In this document: positions 17,181 through 26,864 of the stretch, piece after piece
Layout: every line of letters begins with the position of its first letter
How positions within the stretch are numbered: position 1 is the stretch's first letter
Assembly (NCBI GenBank): GCA_051657165.1
Contig: JBOFKD010000143.1
Location: 1-64,000, forward strand
Reading direction: 5' to 3'
DNA from: UBA7332 sp051657165
GTDB taxonomy: Bacteria; Bacteroidota; Bacteroidia; Bacteroidales; UBA7332
DNA length: 64,000 nt
Program-made: the position numbers and the translations under genes
The notes under the pieces: model-generated
The model's input: only the letters and a program-made list of their open reading frames with translations
The model's database searches: none
What the model was told of the DNA's origin: nothing

Positions 17181-17263
17181 TAAAAAAATTATATCCCGTG
17201 GCGAATAAACCAAACAGCGACCTCCGATGTTTAATATAGGAATACTATTAAAAACAATTCACT

Positions 17264-17767
17264 ATGTTAAACAAGAAAATGGTTGATGCATTAAATGCAC
17301 AAATAAACAAAGAGTACTGGTCAGCTTATTTCTATTTGTCTATGTCGGCAAACTTCGCACACAAAGGTCTCGAAGGATTTGCCAGCTGGTTTGAAATGCA
17401 ATTTAAAGAAGAACAGCTCCACGCAGAAATGTTTGTTAAATATATTTTAAGCCGGAATGAAAAAATTGAGCTTAAACCTATTGCTGAGGTAAGACAAAGC
17501 TGGGATACTCTTTTGGATGCATTCGAAGATACACTGAAACATGAGCAGGCTGTTACTCTTAGCATTAATGAATTATATTCACTTGCAGGGAAAGAAAAGG
17601 ATTATGCTACTCAGAGTTTTCTGAAAACATTTATTGATGAGCAAATAGAGGAAGAAGAAACTGTTCAGTTACTAATCGACAAGTTAAAACTGATTGGCGA
17701 CAACGGACTTGGAATCTATATGCTTGATAAAGAAGTGGCAACACGTAAAACAATGGCTGCCAAATAA
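17264..17767 (+). CDS. ftnA: Ferritin (bacterial non-haem)
   Basis: A 167-residue four-helix ferritin. Ferroxidase-site residues are in place: Glu in NKEYWSAYFYL, the EEQLHAEMF helix with the Glu-x-x-His pair, and Glu in EDTLKHEQ, with ETVQLLIDKL closing the core. Twenty-four subunits would form the iron-storage shell. The gene stands alone and ends in a hairpin shared with the convergent operon at 17878-26317. Confidence 0.95.
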   Translation: MLNKKMVDALNAQINKEYWSAYFYLSMSANFAHKGLEGFASWFEMQFKEEQLHAEMFVKYILSRNEKIELKPIAEVRQSWDTLLDAFEDTLKHEQAVTLSINELYSLAGKEKDYATQSFLKTFIDEQIEEEETVQLLIDKLKLIGDNGLGIYMLDKEVATRKTMAAK

Positions 17768-17821
17768 TGAGTATATACCTGCTAAACAACGTTAGCCGGT
17801 ATATACTCAGAAGACAATAAA

Positions 17822-17870
17822 AGCAAGCGGCTGTCTGATTCTAAAAAGTCAGACAGCCGCTTCTATTTTT
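17822..17870. terminator. Bidirectional terminator between ferritin and the SusCD operon
   Basis: A 14-bp stem (17825-17838 with 17849-17862) with a T-run to the right and A residues to the left ends two convergent transcription units. Confidence 0.85.
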
Positions 17871-17877
17871 CTACGTT

Positions 17878-19722
17878 TTATACACCCTGAAGGCTTACTT
17901 TCATCTTTTCCAATTGAGGAATAACAGATTTCCACATAGTATCTTTTTCTGCAATAACGATTGCTTTATCTACCCACTTCGAAGCTTTCGATCGAATAGC
18001 CTGATCTTTACATTTTTGATCAATACGAAGAGTCCAGTTATAAAGCTCCATCATCGAAACCTTATTATCCTTATCTGCAATGATTCTGTTATTAATCAAC
18101 TTATAATATTCATTCCAGTTCTCAGTCATAAATGCTGCTGTAGCCAATCCGTTAAACTCGATATCTTTCCAGTTAGTAACCTGCTTGTTTTTAAGCATTG
18201 CTATATATTTAGAAAAACCTTTCTGGTCAAAAGTATATACTTTATTATTCTCTTTCAGATATTTAGAGTAACCATTCCCCCATACCATACTGATTTTTCG
18301 GTCAACGGCTTTCTCTCCGTGAATTGCTACTAAAGCATCTTTATTGGCAAGAACATATGTAAAATAAGGAGACTCATAGTCAGATACATTATCTGAATAA
18401 ATTTTCCAGATTTTTGGATCTTTCAAACCTTCATTTCCTACAATATTCAATAGTTCGATCGTTGCATCTGCTATTTCTTTTTTCATATATGCTGCACTAA
18501 CTGCCGATATATAATCGAATAAGAAAGCAGTATCTCTCTGACCAGCTTCGTATTTTTTCAGGTAAGTGATTAATCCTTTACCGTCAAGAGCTGTTTGTGC
18601 TTCAGCAATAAATTTATCAGAAGACATAGCCCCTAATATTTTATGCTGCACTTCCCCTTCGGGAGAAATAAACAACAATGTAGGGAACGCCGACACGCCA
18701 AATTTCGTTTTCAGATCAATCCCCTCACCTTTCTCCATATCAAATTTTGCATTGATAAACTGATCGTTCATCACCGCAGCTACTTTAGGATCTTTAAATA
18801 CAGTAGCAGCCAGTTTCTTACACGGACCACACCATGAAGTATAACAGTCCATGAAAACAGGTTTATTTTCAGCCTTAGCTTTAGCTAGAATAGCCGCCCA
18901 TTCTGTATCTTCAAAACGGATACCATCCTTATTCTGAAGTGCCTTTGCGCCCTGAGATATAAACTTATCAGCTTCCTGAAAACCACCATCCTGATGAACC
19001 TGTACAGTATCTCCGTTTACAAAAATATAACCCGGAAAACCTTTTACACCAAAACGTTTAGCCAGATCCGGACGATCCTTGTGAAAGTCATATTTCACAC
19101 AAATAAAGTTATCATTATAATAATCAGCCACTTTATCCAAAGAGAACACATGCATCTGCATTTGCTTACATGGACGACACCATGATGTGTAAGCATCAAT
19201 AAATACCAGTTTGTTTTCAGCCTTAGATTTAGCTATTGCCTCTTCGAAAGTTATATCCTGAAATTCAATTTTACGCGAATTTGCAGCTTTCACCTTCGCA
19301 TCTTCGAGTGATTTTTCACCCAGTTTTTTAATCAAAGCCGGATCTTTCGCTATAGATCCCCAGTTTCCAAATTCAAGTTGCACCCCTTTATCTGTGTAGA
19401 AACACACACAAGGATACATCAGGCTATTCAGTGACTCGGCAAAATAGAAATTCTCTTTATTACTCATATCCACCTGGATAGAAATAAAGTTATCTTTCAT
19501 AAACTTAGAAAGTTCTTTATCCGAGAATATTTTCTTCTGCGTATTCATTACTTCTTTAAATGCAGGAGCCGGCGTTGCGCGACAGACATCCACAAATACT
19601 TGTTTTCTCTCTTTAGCAGCTAATTCTTTAGCCTGATCAAAAGTCAGCTTCTGATATTTTATTTGCGCTGAAAGGATCATAGGCAGAGTCAGAGCTGCCA
19701 GTAATAGTGTTTTTTTCATCAT
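17878..19722 (-). CDS. Exported multi-thioredoxin-domain protein
   Basis: A 614-residue protein with a signal peptide (MMKKTLLLAALTLPMILSAQ). It has three thioredoxin-like domains in a row. The first keeps the fold but has VCRATPAPAF where the active site should be. The second has SWCRPCKQ and the third SWCGPCKK, both intact CxxC sites. The last 230 residues form an alpha-helical region of unknown type. It is the final gene of the SusC-SusD operon, 13 bp after the SRPBCC-like gene. Its role is probably periplasmic thiol redox; partners are unknown. Confidence 0.85.
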   Translation of the reverse strand: MMKKTLLLAALTLPMILSAQIKYQKLTFDQAKELAAKERKQVFVDVCRATPAPAFKEVMNTQKKIFSDKELSKFMKDNFISIQVDMSNKENFYFAESLNSLMYPCVCFYTDKGVQLEFGNWGSIAKDPALIKKLGEKSLEDAKVKAANSRKIEFQDITFEEAIAKSKAENKLVFIDAYTSWCRPCKQMQMHVFSLDKVADYYNDNFICVKYDFHKDRPDLAKRFGVKGFPGYIFVNGDTVQVHQDGGFQEADKFISQGAKALQNKDGIRFEDTEWAAILAKAKAENKPVFMDCYTSWCGPCKKLAATVFKDPKVAAVMNDQFINAKFDMEKGEGIDLKTKFGVSAFPTLLFISPEGEVQHKILGAMSSDKFIAEAQTALDGKGLITYLKKYEAGQRDTAFLFDYISAVSAAYMKKEIADATIELLNIVGNEGLKDPKIWKIYSDNVSDYESPYFTYVLANKDALVAIHGEKAVDRKISMVWGNGYSKYLKENNKVYTFDQKGFSKYIAMLKNKQVTNWKDIEFNGLATAAFMTENWNEYYKLINNRIIADKDNKVSMMELYNWTLRIDQKCKDQAIRSKASKWVDKAIVIAEKDTMWKSVIPQLEKMKVSLQGV

Positions 19723-19735
19723 CTATGCGAATCTG

Positions 19736-20239
19736 TTAGTTATTAAATTTGGATTTAAGATTCTGTATTATCATTTTAAACTCATTCTCCATATCCTTCA
19801 TACTGAAGCGTTCTTTTTCTGATTCTGCTACATAGAGCTTCATTTCGAAATTAGATTTATTCTTTCCGCGCGGATAAACATTAAAGGCATATCCCCATTT
19901 ATTATCCAGATAATGTGATTTCTGCACAAAGAAGTTGATTTGTTTATCATTTTCTTTCAAAACAGAAATAATTTGTTCTCTCTCTTTTCCATCTTCAAAT
20001 GTAATATACACATTTGCATCAAGAACTTTACCTTCATAGCACTTTACATCTTTAAATCCCATATAATCATTGAAATTCTCAGGTTCGGAGATGTAGTTCC
20101 ATATAGAATCTGCTGGTTGATTCAGCATCACATTCATAATTATTGCCGGTGGAATCTTACGGGCAGCCGTCATCTGTGCATTCACACAAAAGACAGAAAA
20201 AAGAAAAAACGATAGTATAACGAGTACTTTTGATTTCAT
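19736..20239 (-). CDS. Exported SRPBCC/START-like protein
   Basis: A 167-residue protein with a signal peptide ending at VNAQ. The start of the mature part (MNVMLNQPADSIWNYISEPENFNDYMG) has the helix-grip pattern of SRPBCC ligand-binding proteins, in which the first strand leads to a (A/P)xxxVWxxI(S/T)D motif. The rest is beta-rich and ends in a long helix (MKDMENEFKMIIQNLKSKF), as expected for that fold. It may bind a hydrophobic ligand in the periplasm. The assignment rests on pattern only. Confidence 0.6.
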   Translation of the reverse strand: MKSKVLVILSFFLFSVFCVNAQMTAARKIPPAIIMNVMLNQPADSIWNYISEPENFNDYMGFKDVKCYEGKVLDANVYITFEDGKEREQIISVLKENDKQINFFVQKSHYLDNKWGYAFNVYPRGKNKSNFEMKLYVAESEKERFSMKDMENEFKMIIQNLKSKFNN

Positions 20240-20321
20240 AAATATATAATTTACTGGAACGTAAAAAGAAGTAATGACTATATATCATAGCCATTACTTC
20301 TTCTGAAAACGCTAAAGATTC

Positions 20322-21452
20322 TTATTTAAATAATTTAGATAATTCTTCATCTACTTTATCCGGAGTCACATTACGAACGATAATTTTACCACTCTTATCC
20401 AAAAGAACCAGGTGAGGGATTCCTCTGAACTGATACTCCTGCATGATCTCTTTTCCGGAGTTCGGAGCGCAAACCTGTGGCCATGGCATATTCTCTTCAG
20501 CCATTGCTTTCTTCCACGCTTTATCATCTTTATCAACCGATACAGAGAAAATTTCCAGACCTTTATTGCCATATTTTTCATACACATCTTTTAAGTGAGG
20601 AATTGCTTTACGGCAAGGTCCGCACCATGATGCCCAGAAATCAATCAGCAAATATTTACCTTTAAAGTCTTTCGGTCCCAGATTCTTTTTACCATCCGGA
20701 GTTGGAAAGCTGAAATCCGGTGCTTTTTTACCAGGCTCCAGTTTCGCTGCTGCTGCAGCTGCTTCAGCTCTCTCTTTTTTATACTTTACAATCGGAGCAT
20801 AATTCGGATGATTCTTTTCCAGCGAAGCCAGAAGTTGATCATGATCTGCCGGTTTTGATCGCATAGAAGACAAAAGAACTACTGCACTGTTACGATCTGC
20901 ATAATTATCTGCAAGAAACTTAGTATAAGCATAACTTACTTCGCTTCCTTTCTGATATCCGTCAGCCGAGAATTTTTTCCACTCGTCACTGTTTGATTTG
21001 CTGGCCTCATAAATTTCACGTCCGGCTGCAATCATTTGCTGATAAGCACGGTAATTAAAGAAATTAATCAGGTTCATCAATTCATTGTTCGGGCCCGGAT
21101 TCACCATTGGATGATACGGAGGGTTTTTAATCTTCATCTTTGCCGTATCCTGACCTCTGAAGTTTACTTCAATCGTCTCGTCTTCACCCCAGAAAGAAAG
21201 TCTTTCCCATTTCTGGCAATCCAGATTGTAAACACCCGGCTGATCAATTTTTATTTTTCGCTCGAAAGTATTATCCGGATTAACTTCAAAGCTATCAATT
21301 ACAACTTTAAGCGGACCATCCTGACGATATACCTGCATCTTAAATCTGTTATCAGGAAACTTCACCGTTCCTTTCACTATAATTTCGCTGGTTTGCGCAT
21401 TTGTCAGAAGACTTAACGCCAATAGCGCTGCTGATAAAACTGTTTTCTTCAT
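20322..21452 (-). CDS. TlpA-like thiol-disulfide reductase with N-terminal DUF4369-type domain
   Basis: A 376-residue exported protein (signal peptide MKKTVLSAALLALSLLTNAQ). The N-terminal half is a beta-sandwich-like region (IIVKGTVKFPDNRFKMQVYR) of the kind paired with TlpA in Bacteroidota. The C-terminal half is an AhpC/TlpA domain with the redox site ASWCGPCRKAIP and the cis-proline in FRGIPHLVL. Close packing with SusC and SusD suggests that it maintains or reduces thiols linked to that uptake system. Confidence 0.9.
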   Translation of the reverse strand: MKKTVLSAALLALSLLTNAQTSEIIVKGTVKFPDNRFKMQVYRQDGPLKVVIDSFEVNPDNTFERKIKIDQPGVYNLDCQKWERLSFWGEDETIEVNFRGQDTAKMKIKNPPYHPMVNPGPNNELMNLINFFNYRAYQQMIAAGREIYEASKSNSDEWKKFSADGYQKGSEVSYAYTKFLADNYADRNSAVVLLSSMRSKPADHDQLLASLEKNHPNYAPIVKYKKERAEAAAAAAKLEPGKKAPDFSFPTPDGKKNLGPKDFKGKYLLIDFWASWCGPCRKAIPHLKDVYEKYGNKGLEIFSVSVDKDDKAWKKAMAEENMPWPQVCAPNSGKEIMQEYQFRGIPHLVLLDKSGKIIVRNVTPDKVDEELSKLFK

Positions 21453-21486
21453 TCGTCTTTAGTTTAAATTATAAATTGTGGAATCA

Positions 21487-22968
21487 TTAAGGATTCTGTT
21501 CTATTGGATTAATCTGAATTTCTTTCGACGGTATCTGATATACAAACTCTCTGGATTCTGCCGGATAAGATACGATATACGTATGGTTTCCTGAGCGGAC
21601 AAGAGGTTTTCTGTAGCGCTTAATATCATACATCGCGAAACCTTCTCCCCAAAGTTCCTTACGGCGTTCTGTATGGATTGCATCCAGTACATTATCCGAA
21701 GTTAGCTCCGGACGTACAGCCTGAGGATCTCTTTTTTGCTGCAATATATAAAGTAAATCTATACTTTCCTGCAAATTACCCAAACGAGCTGCACATTCTG
21801 CCTGATTTAAAAGCATTTCAGCCGATCTGATCAGAATAACATCGGGAATTTTCTTCTCTTCAGGTCCGTCACATATTTTTACAGAGATATACTTGCGTTC
21901 AGGATTCGTTAAAACTTCCGATGTTTTGGGATTCTCAAGAATTTGCTTTCCTCTGTAATCAGTATCGGAAAAAAGAGCTTTAAACTCATCATTTATGTAC
22001 ACAAAGCCTTGAGTCCAGCGTCCGAACGGACGAGTGTGAGAATACATGGTCTGCATACAATAGCTGGCCTTAGCATCTTTCTTACTGGTTGTCAATGACC
22101 AGATACATTCAGAAACCTGATTATTATTAAAACCTTGAAGATAGGTATTCTCATCCATTAAAGGATAAGACGAAACAAGTTCTGAGGCATACGTTTTTGC
22201 CTGATCGTATTTCCCCATATCCATCAGGACACGTACAAGAATTCCTTTTGCCGCATCTTTATTAGGAATTAATTTAGAACCGGAACGTCTTTGTGAGGGT
22301 AAATTCTTAACCACCCAGTCCAGTTCAGATTCCAAAAATGCATATACTTCACGCATAGATGCTCTCTGCTGAGGCATATTAGTTGGAGCAGTGTATAACG
22401 GAACTCCTGCCGCAACCGGATTTACCAGATAAGCTTGTTGAAAATTCAGCACCAGCAGATGATAAAGATATGCTCTTGTAAAACGAGCTTCACCTTCTAT
22501 CTGACTCCGTTGTTCATTCGTAGCGCCTTGTAATTTTGAGATATTCACAAGCACATCATTCAGTACATTAATATGACTATAGCAATAACGCCAGAAAAAA
22601 TCAGGGCCTCTTTTATCCATTGTACGGGAGTCAAAGTTATAATCTGTACCCTGCCACTGATCATTTTTATAATCCTTAGGAATTATATCTTGCCCTCTCA
22701 TATCCTGAGCGATCAGAAAATTATGAATGCCTAAGGCTTGTGAAGCAACAAAACCCGGAGACAGAGGAGACCCCTGTACATAGCCCATTACTTCGTACAC
22801 ACCATTCATAACGGCACATGCATTTTCGTAACTCGTAAAAACAATATCCGATGTTACTTTATCGGTAGGAGTTATATCCAGAAAGCCGTCACATGATACA
22901 ATTGAGATTGTACTGATAGCTATTGATGCTGATAATATATATTTTTTTATATTTTGTGTCATACGCAT
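21487..22968 (-). CDS. SusD/RagB-family outer-membrane nutrient-binding lipoprotein
   Basis: A 493-residue protein with a lipoprotein signal (ISTISIVSCDGFLDITP, lipobox cysteine near 26; the SCxxFLD start is diagnostic). TPR-like helices follow (GEARFTRAYLYHLLVLNF, the most conserved family stretch), then the C-terminal PDVILIRSAEMLLNQAECAA and ERRKELWGEGFAMYDIKRY motifs. It is the surface lid of the SusC channel encoded 10 bp upstream. Because the operon has thioredoxin-type proteins and no glycosidases, the ligand may not be a glycan. Confidence 0.95.
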   Translation of the reverse strand: MRMTQNIKKYILSASIAISTISIVSCDGFLDITPTDKVTSDIVFTSYENACAVMNGVYEVMGYVQGSPLSPGFVASQALGIHNFLIAQDMRGQDIIPKDYKNDQWQGTDYNFDSRTMDKRGPDFFWRYCYSHINVLNDVLVNISKLQGATNEQRSQIEGEARFTRAYLYHLLVLNFQQAYLVNPVAAGVPLYTAPTNMPQQRASMREVYAFLESELDWVVKNLPSQRRSGSKLIPNKDAAKGILVRVLMDMGKYDQAKTYASELVSSYPLMDENTYLQGFNNNQVSECIWSLTTSKKDAKASYCMQTMYSHTRPFGRWTQGFVYINDEFKALFSDTDYRGKQILENPKTSEVLTNPERKYISVKICDGPEEKKIPDVILIRSAEMLLNQAECAARLGNLQESIDLLYILQQKRDPQAVRPELTSDNVLDAIHTERRKELWGEGFAMYDIKRYRKPLVRSGNHTYIVSYPAESREFVYQIPSKEIQINPIEQNP

Positions 22969-22978
22969 TGTTTAATCA

Positions 22979-25900
22979 TTAAATATTTAGTTTCAGACCA
23001 AATGAATAAGTTGACATTGCCGGATATTGTCCCATAACTGAACCTACTGAAACCTGTTCAGGATCAAATCCTCTCTCGGCACTGATATAAAATACATTCT
23101 CGGCCTGGAAATAGACTCTTACAGAACCTATATTTAACTTATTAGTCCATTGTCCTGGAAGAGTATAACCCAGAACAATATTCTTCAATTTCAGATAATC
23201 ACCACTTCTTAAATGATATGAGCTAATTTTATTATAGTTATTAGTCACAGATTTAATCGTTCCGTCTTCTGCGGTATAATTATATTTTGATTCCGATGAT
23301 AATCGGGGTACATCCGTGATATCTCCCGGTTTTTGCCAGCGATTAGTCATATCCTGATGGTATAACTTAACTCTTCCGTTTCCGACAGTCATCATATTCA
23401 TGTAATCATCCATCAGAATTTTAGCGCCTAATGAATACGTAAACAAAAAGCTAAGATCGATGCTTTTCCATCTAAACATATTATTAAATCCTCCGGAAAC
23501 AGTCGGTGTATAAGCTCCTTTGTAGTATTTACCCAGGTTCTTAAAGGTTTGTTTGGTTCCGTTATCAAGAGTGATTGTTTTAGATGCTGTTTCGTTATAA
23601 TCATATGTCTTAATACGATTACCTGTACGCTCTCCCGTGCTTGTATTCACTTCATCAATCCACCACATTGGCAAACCATTGTCGGGATTTACACCGGCCC
23701 AGTCCGAAATATAAAATTCGGTTGTACTTTTTCCTTCTTTATATATTCTTGAACCAACTACAAACTCATCCTGATTCAGTTTCAGAATTTTATTTCTGTT
23801 TCTCGATATATTAAAGTTTGTTGTCCATGTAAAATCCTTATTACGGATATTATCTGTTGTCAGAGAGATCTCGAAACCTGTATTTTTCAGACTACCGATA
23901 TTTTTAGTGACTTTATCAAATCCGATAGAAGGAGCCAGAGGCACACTATAGAACAAGTCATCCGTCACACGATTATACCAATCCACGTTCAGACGGATGC
24001 GATTCTGTATAAACCCGGTCTCCAGACCAATATTAAATTGTTTATTAACCTCCCATCTCAAATCTTTGTTAGAGAGACCTGAGATATAAACAGCCGGTGT
24101 TCCAAGATATTCATATCCGGTCGAATAATACGAACGGAAATCATTCGAACCAAGATTACCCGATGTACCATAACTACCACGAAGTTTCCCAAATGTAAAC
24201 CAGTTAAGAGGCTTCATAAATGATTCATTCGTGAAAATCCAGGATGCTCCTACGCTCCAGAAGTTACCCCAGCGTGAATCCGGGTGAAAGTTTGATGCCC
24301 CATCCCGTCTTAAACTTGCCGACACATAATATCTGTTTAATAAATCATATTCCGCACGTGAGAAATAACCGACAAGGCGACTTTTGGATGAGTTATTTCC
24401 TACTGCAGGTTTTTTCCATGTCGCGCCGTTTGAAGTCTCCTCCATTCCATCAAAAAGAAAACCTTCAGAAGATGTAGATATATCTTCTCCGGATCTTTCA
24501 TTCACTTCAGCCCCGATCAATGCGCGAAGGCGATGTTTGTTTCTCCATGCTTTCTCATAACTTAAAATGGAATTGAACGTCCAGTTCATACTTAATGACT
24601 GTCTCTCACTCATCGTACCATTATCTTTACTTCCACCCAATGTACGGTTTGTGTAATTTTTACCCTTAGAAGTCGAGATATTATTCGAATAAGTTGCTTT
24701 CAGATTCAGACCTTTTATGATTTGCCATTCACCGAAATAATTCATAAGCCAATAATATGATTTAGATGATGAATTATCCAAATCAAGAGTACCTAAAGGG
24801 TTTACACCTTTGCCTTCAAAATTCACATCAGGGCGGCGACTGTTTAATACACCATCCGGTCCATCTCCGAAATCAAGCATCAGATTACCGTCTGTATCTG
24901 TAACAAGTTCTCCGACTTCATTTCGTTTATATAATGGATAAAGACCTGGTGTATAACGCGCATAAGTAGCAAACTGAGAATAACCATTATTTACTGATTC
25001 TGAGCGCGAAGTTGATGCAGTCATCCCCATATTAGCGCCAAAGGTAAGGTTCTTGAATACATCGTACGACAGATTCATACGTGTCGTAAAACGATCGAAA
25101 CCACTATCTCCGGGCTCTAGTCCATCTTGTTTTAAATAACCGGCAGATAAGAAATATTTAATTCTGTCTGTAGCCCCATTTACATTTACATTATGCTCTG
25201 TTCTGAAACCATTCTTAATTAATAGCTTATCATAATCCTCCCACCACAATAGCTGAGCATTCGGATCAAGCATACCATCAAGCCCTACTGGTGTAGCAGA
25301 ACTATAAGCATTATATTTCAGTACATTCAGCAATTCACCCGTAGCGTATGCCTCAGCAGAAGGGTATTTTCCATCACCAACCACACCCGCTTTCTCTCCA
25401 TAAAGAGCCGCATTGCGCAAAGCTTCCCATGTCATTTCATAATAATCTTTAGGTCCGGCTTTTGCGTAATCTTTCCCTGTACGTGTGGATACCCCTACCT
25501 GACCAGAATATGACACCAAAGCTTTTTCACCCCTGACACCACCTTTCTTAGTCGAAATAAGAATTACCCCATTGGTAGCACGTGCTCCGTACAGCGAAAT
25601 AGCAGCAGCATCTTTCAATACAGAAATGGACTCAATATCATCCGGGCTAAGTTGAGACATCGCCTCACTAGGCACACCATCGATAATATATAATGGCTTA
25701 ATACCTCCGTTGATAGAGGACGCACCACGAATAATAATATCCTGAGTGGTCTGTCCGCCCGATCCGGCTTTATTCTGCAACTGCAATCCTGGCACCATCC
25801 CCTGCAAACTGGATAATACATTATTCGAACGGTTTTGCTGAATTTGCTCTGCTGTTACGGCAGAAACGGCTCCTGTATATGCTTTTCTGTCCGTTGTTCC

Positions 25901-26317
25901 ATAGGCTACAACAACTAATTCGGCTAGTTCCTGATGGGAAGGCATTAACTGAATACGCATCATTCTATGCTGAGCAGGAGTACATTTGATTGCCTGATTA
26001 TTATATCCTATATAAGAAAAGTTCAGACTATCTTTTGCATTCGGTAAATAAATAATAAAACGACCGTTTTCATCCGTTACTGTTCCAACGGATGTTCCTT
26101 TGATAAAAACCGATACACCTGGTAGTGTTGATTTATTTTCATCGACTACGACCCCTTCTACTTTTATTTTTTTATCCTGAGCATTCAGCATCATCGATTG
26201 ACCGGAAGCTCCCATAAAAAGGAAAAGAAATGTCAGTTTGGCTGACGATACCAATAACGACCTCTTTTTTGTTAATTTCAGAAATCTGTTTCTCAAAGAT
26301 GTCTTTCTTTCTTTCAT
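22979..26317 (-). CDS. SusC/RagA TonB-dependent outer-membrane transporter
   Basis: A 1112-residue protein. After the N-terminal signal region (SAKLTFLFLFMGASG) comes a carboxypeptidase-like domain (VEGVVVDENKSTLPGVSV). A TonB-box-containing link leads to a plug with TTQDIIIRGASSINGG and PLYIIDGVPSEAM, and then a 22-strand barrel. The C-terminus ends in a family-type SFGLKLNI. It forms the active channel with SusD and is the first gene of the five-gene minus operon. A well-spaced promoter lies upstream at 26407-26438. Confidence 0.96.
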   Translation of the reverse strand: MKERKTSLRNRFLKLTKKRSLLVSSAKLTFLFLFMGASGQSMMLNAQDKKIKVEGVVVDENKSTLPGVSVFIKGTSVGTVTDENGRFIIYLPNAKDSLNFSYIGYNNQAIKCTPAQHRMMRIQLMPSHQELAELVVVAYGTTDRKAYTGAVSAVTAEQIQQNRSNNVLSSLQGMVPGLQLQNKAGSGGQTTQDIIIRGASSINGGIKPLYIIDGVPSEAMSQLSPDDIESISVLKDAAAISLYGARATNGVILISTKKGGVRGEKALVSYSGQVGVSTRTGKDYAKAGPKDYYEMTWEALRNAALYGEKAGVVGDGKYPSAEAYATGELLNVLKYNAYSSATPVGLDGMLDPNAQLLWWEDYDKLLIKNGFRTEHNVNVNGATDRIKYFLSAGYLKQDGLEPGDSGFDRFTTRMNLSYDVFKNLTFGANMGMTASTSRSESVNNGYSQFATYARYTPGLYPLYKRNEVGELVTDTDGNLMLDFGDGPDGVLNSRRPDVNFEGKGVNPLGTLDLDNSSSKSYYWLMNYFGEWQIIKGLNLKATYSNNISTSKGKNYTNRTLGGSKDNGTMSERQSLSMNWTFNSILSYEKAWRNKHRLRALIGAEVNERSGEDISTSSEGFLFDGMEETSNGATWKKPAVGNNSSKSRLVGYFSRAEYDLLNRYYVSASLRRDGASNFHPDSRWGNFWSVGASWIFTNESFMKPLNWFTFGKLRGSYGTSGNLGSNDFRSYYSTGYEYLGTPAVYISGLSNKDLRWEVNKQFNIGLETGFIQNRIRLNVDWYNRVTDDLFYSVPLAPSIGFDKVTKNIGSLKNTGFEISLTTDNIRNKDFTWTTNFNISRNRNKILKLNQDEFVVGSRIYKEGKSTTEFYISDWAGVNPDNGLPMWWIDEVNTSTGERTGNRIKTYDYNETASKTITLDNGTKQTFKNLGKYYKGAYTPTVSGGFNNMFRWKSIDLSFLFTYSLGAKILMDDYMNMMTVGNGRVKLYHQDMTNRWQKPGDITDVPRLSSESKYNYTAEDGTIKSVTNNYNKISSYHLRSGDYLKLKNIVLGYTLPGQWTNKLNIGSVRVYFQAENVFYISAERGFDPEQVSVGSVMGQYPAMSTYSFGLKLNI

Positions 26318-26406
26318 AGGCTTGTTGTGTTTTTATTTGATATGGGTTAATTTGCTATTATACTAACCAAGATATTTCTTAATTCTATTTAAATATTCAG
26401 AAGTCA

Positions 26407-26438
26407 CAAAAGTATCAGATAATATCATACAATACAAA
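26407..26438 (-). promoter_or_regulatory. Promoter of the SusC-SusD operon
   Basis: On the minus strand TTTG (26438-26435), a 20-bp spacer and TACTTTTG (26414-26407) match the Bacteroidota housekeeping promoter. The predicted leader is about 85 nt. Confidence 0.7.
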
Positions 26439-26824
26439 TATCATAAATATACATTCCATTTTATAAGCATATACAGCTTTTACATTTCAATATGTTACAA
26501 ACACAAGCAAAAAGCGCGATTAAAGGGATATTACAACAACTCAATACAATTAACATATACTATTATACTACATTATTTTTGTTAAATATGTAAATACAAA
26601 AAGAAAAGAACCATTCATTTATTAAACATTATTAAGCAGCTATAGCATGTATAAAGCCAAATAATATTTAATAACACAACTATATAAACATTACTTAACT
26701 ATAATATGTCATTAATCAAACACAGACATATTAAAATAAAAGAATAAAACCGTTCTATCTCAGAAAAAAAGAGGATTTTTACAATTATTTCCCGTTATAA
26801 TAAAACAGAGTAGCTTCTATTTTT

Positions 26825-26832
26825 TATCTTTG
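26825..26832 (+). promoter_or_regulatory. -7 box for the PurF-like gene
   Basis: TATCTTTG followed by C is a full match to TAnnTTTGC, 33 bp before the ATG. No -33 element is seen at standard spacing. Confidence 0.5.
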
Positions 26833-26864
26833 CGAAACAAAATTAATTCTAAATATAAACTCAA

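Larger units (their letters stand above)
26318..26864. other. AT-rich divergent control region
   Basis: This gap of about 550 bp lies between divergent susC-like and purF-like genes. It holds the promoter at 26407-26438 (minus) and a -7 box at 26825. The rest is AT-rich with no gene or clear repeat. Confidence 0.6.
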
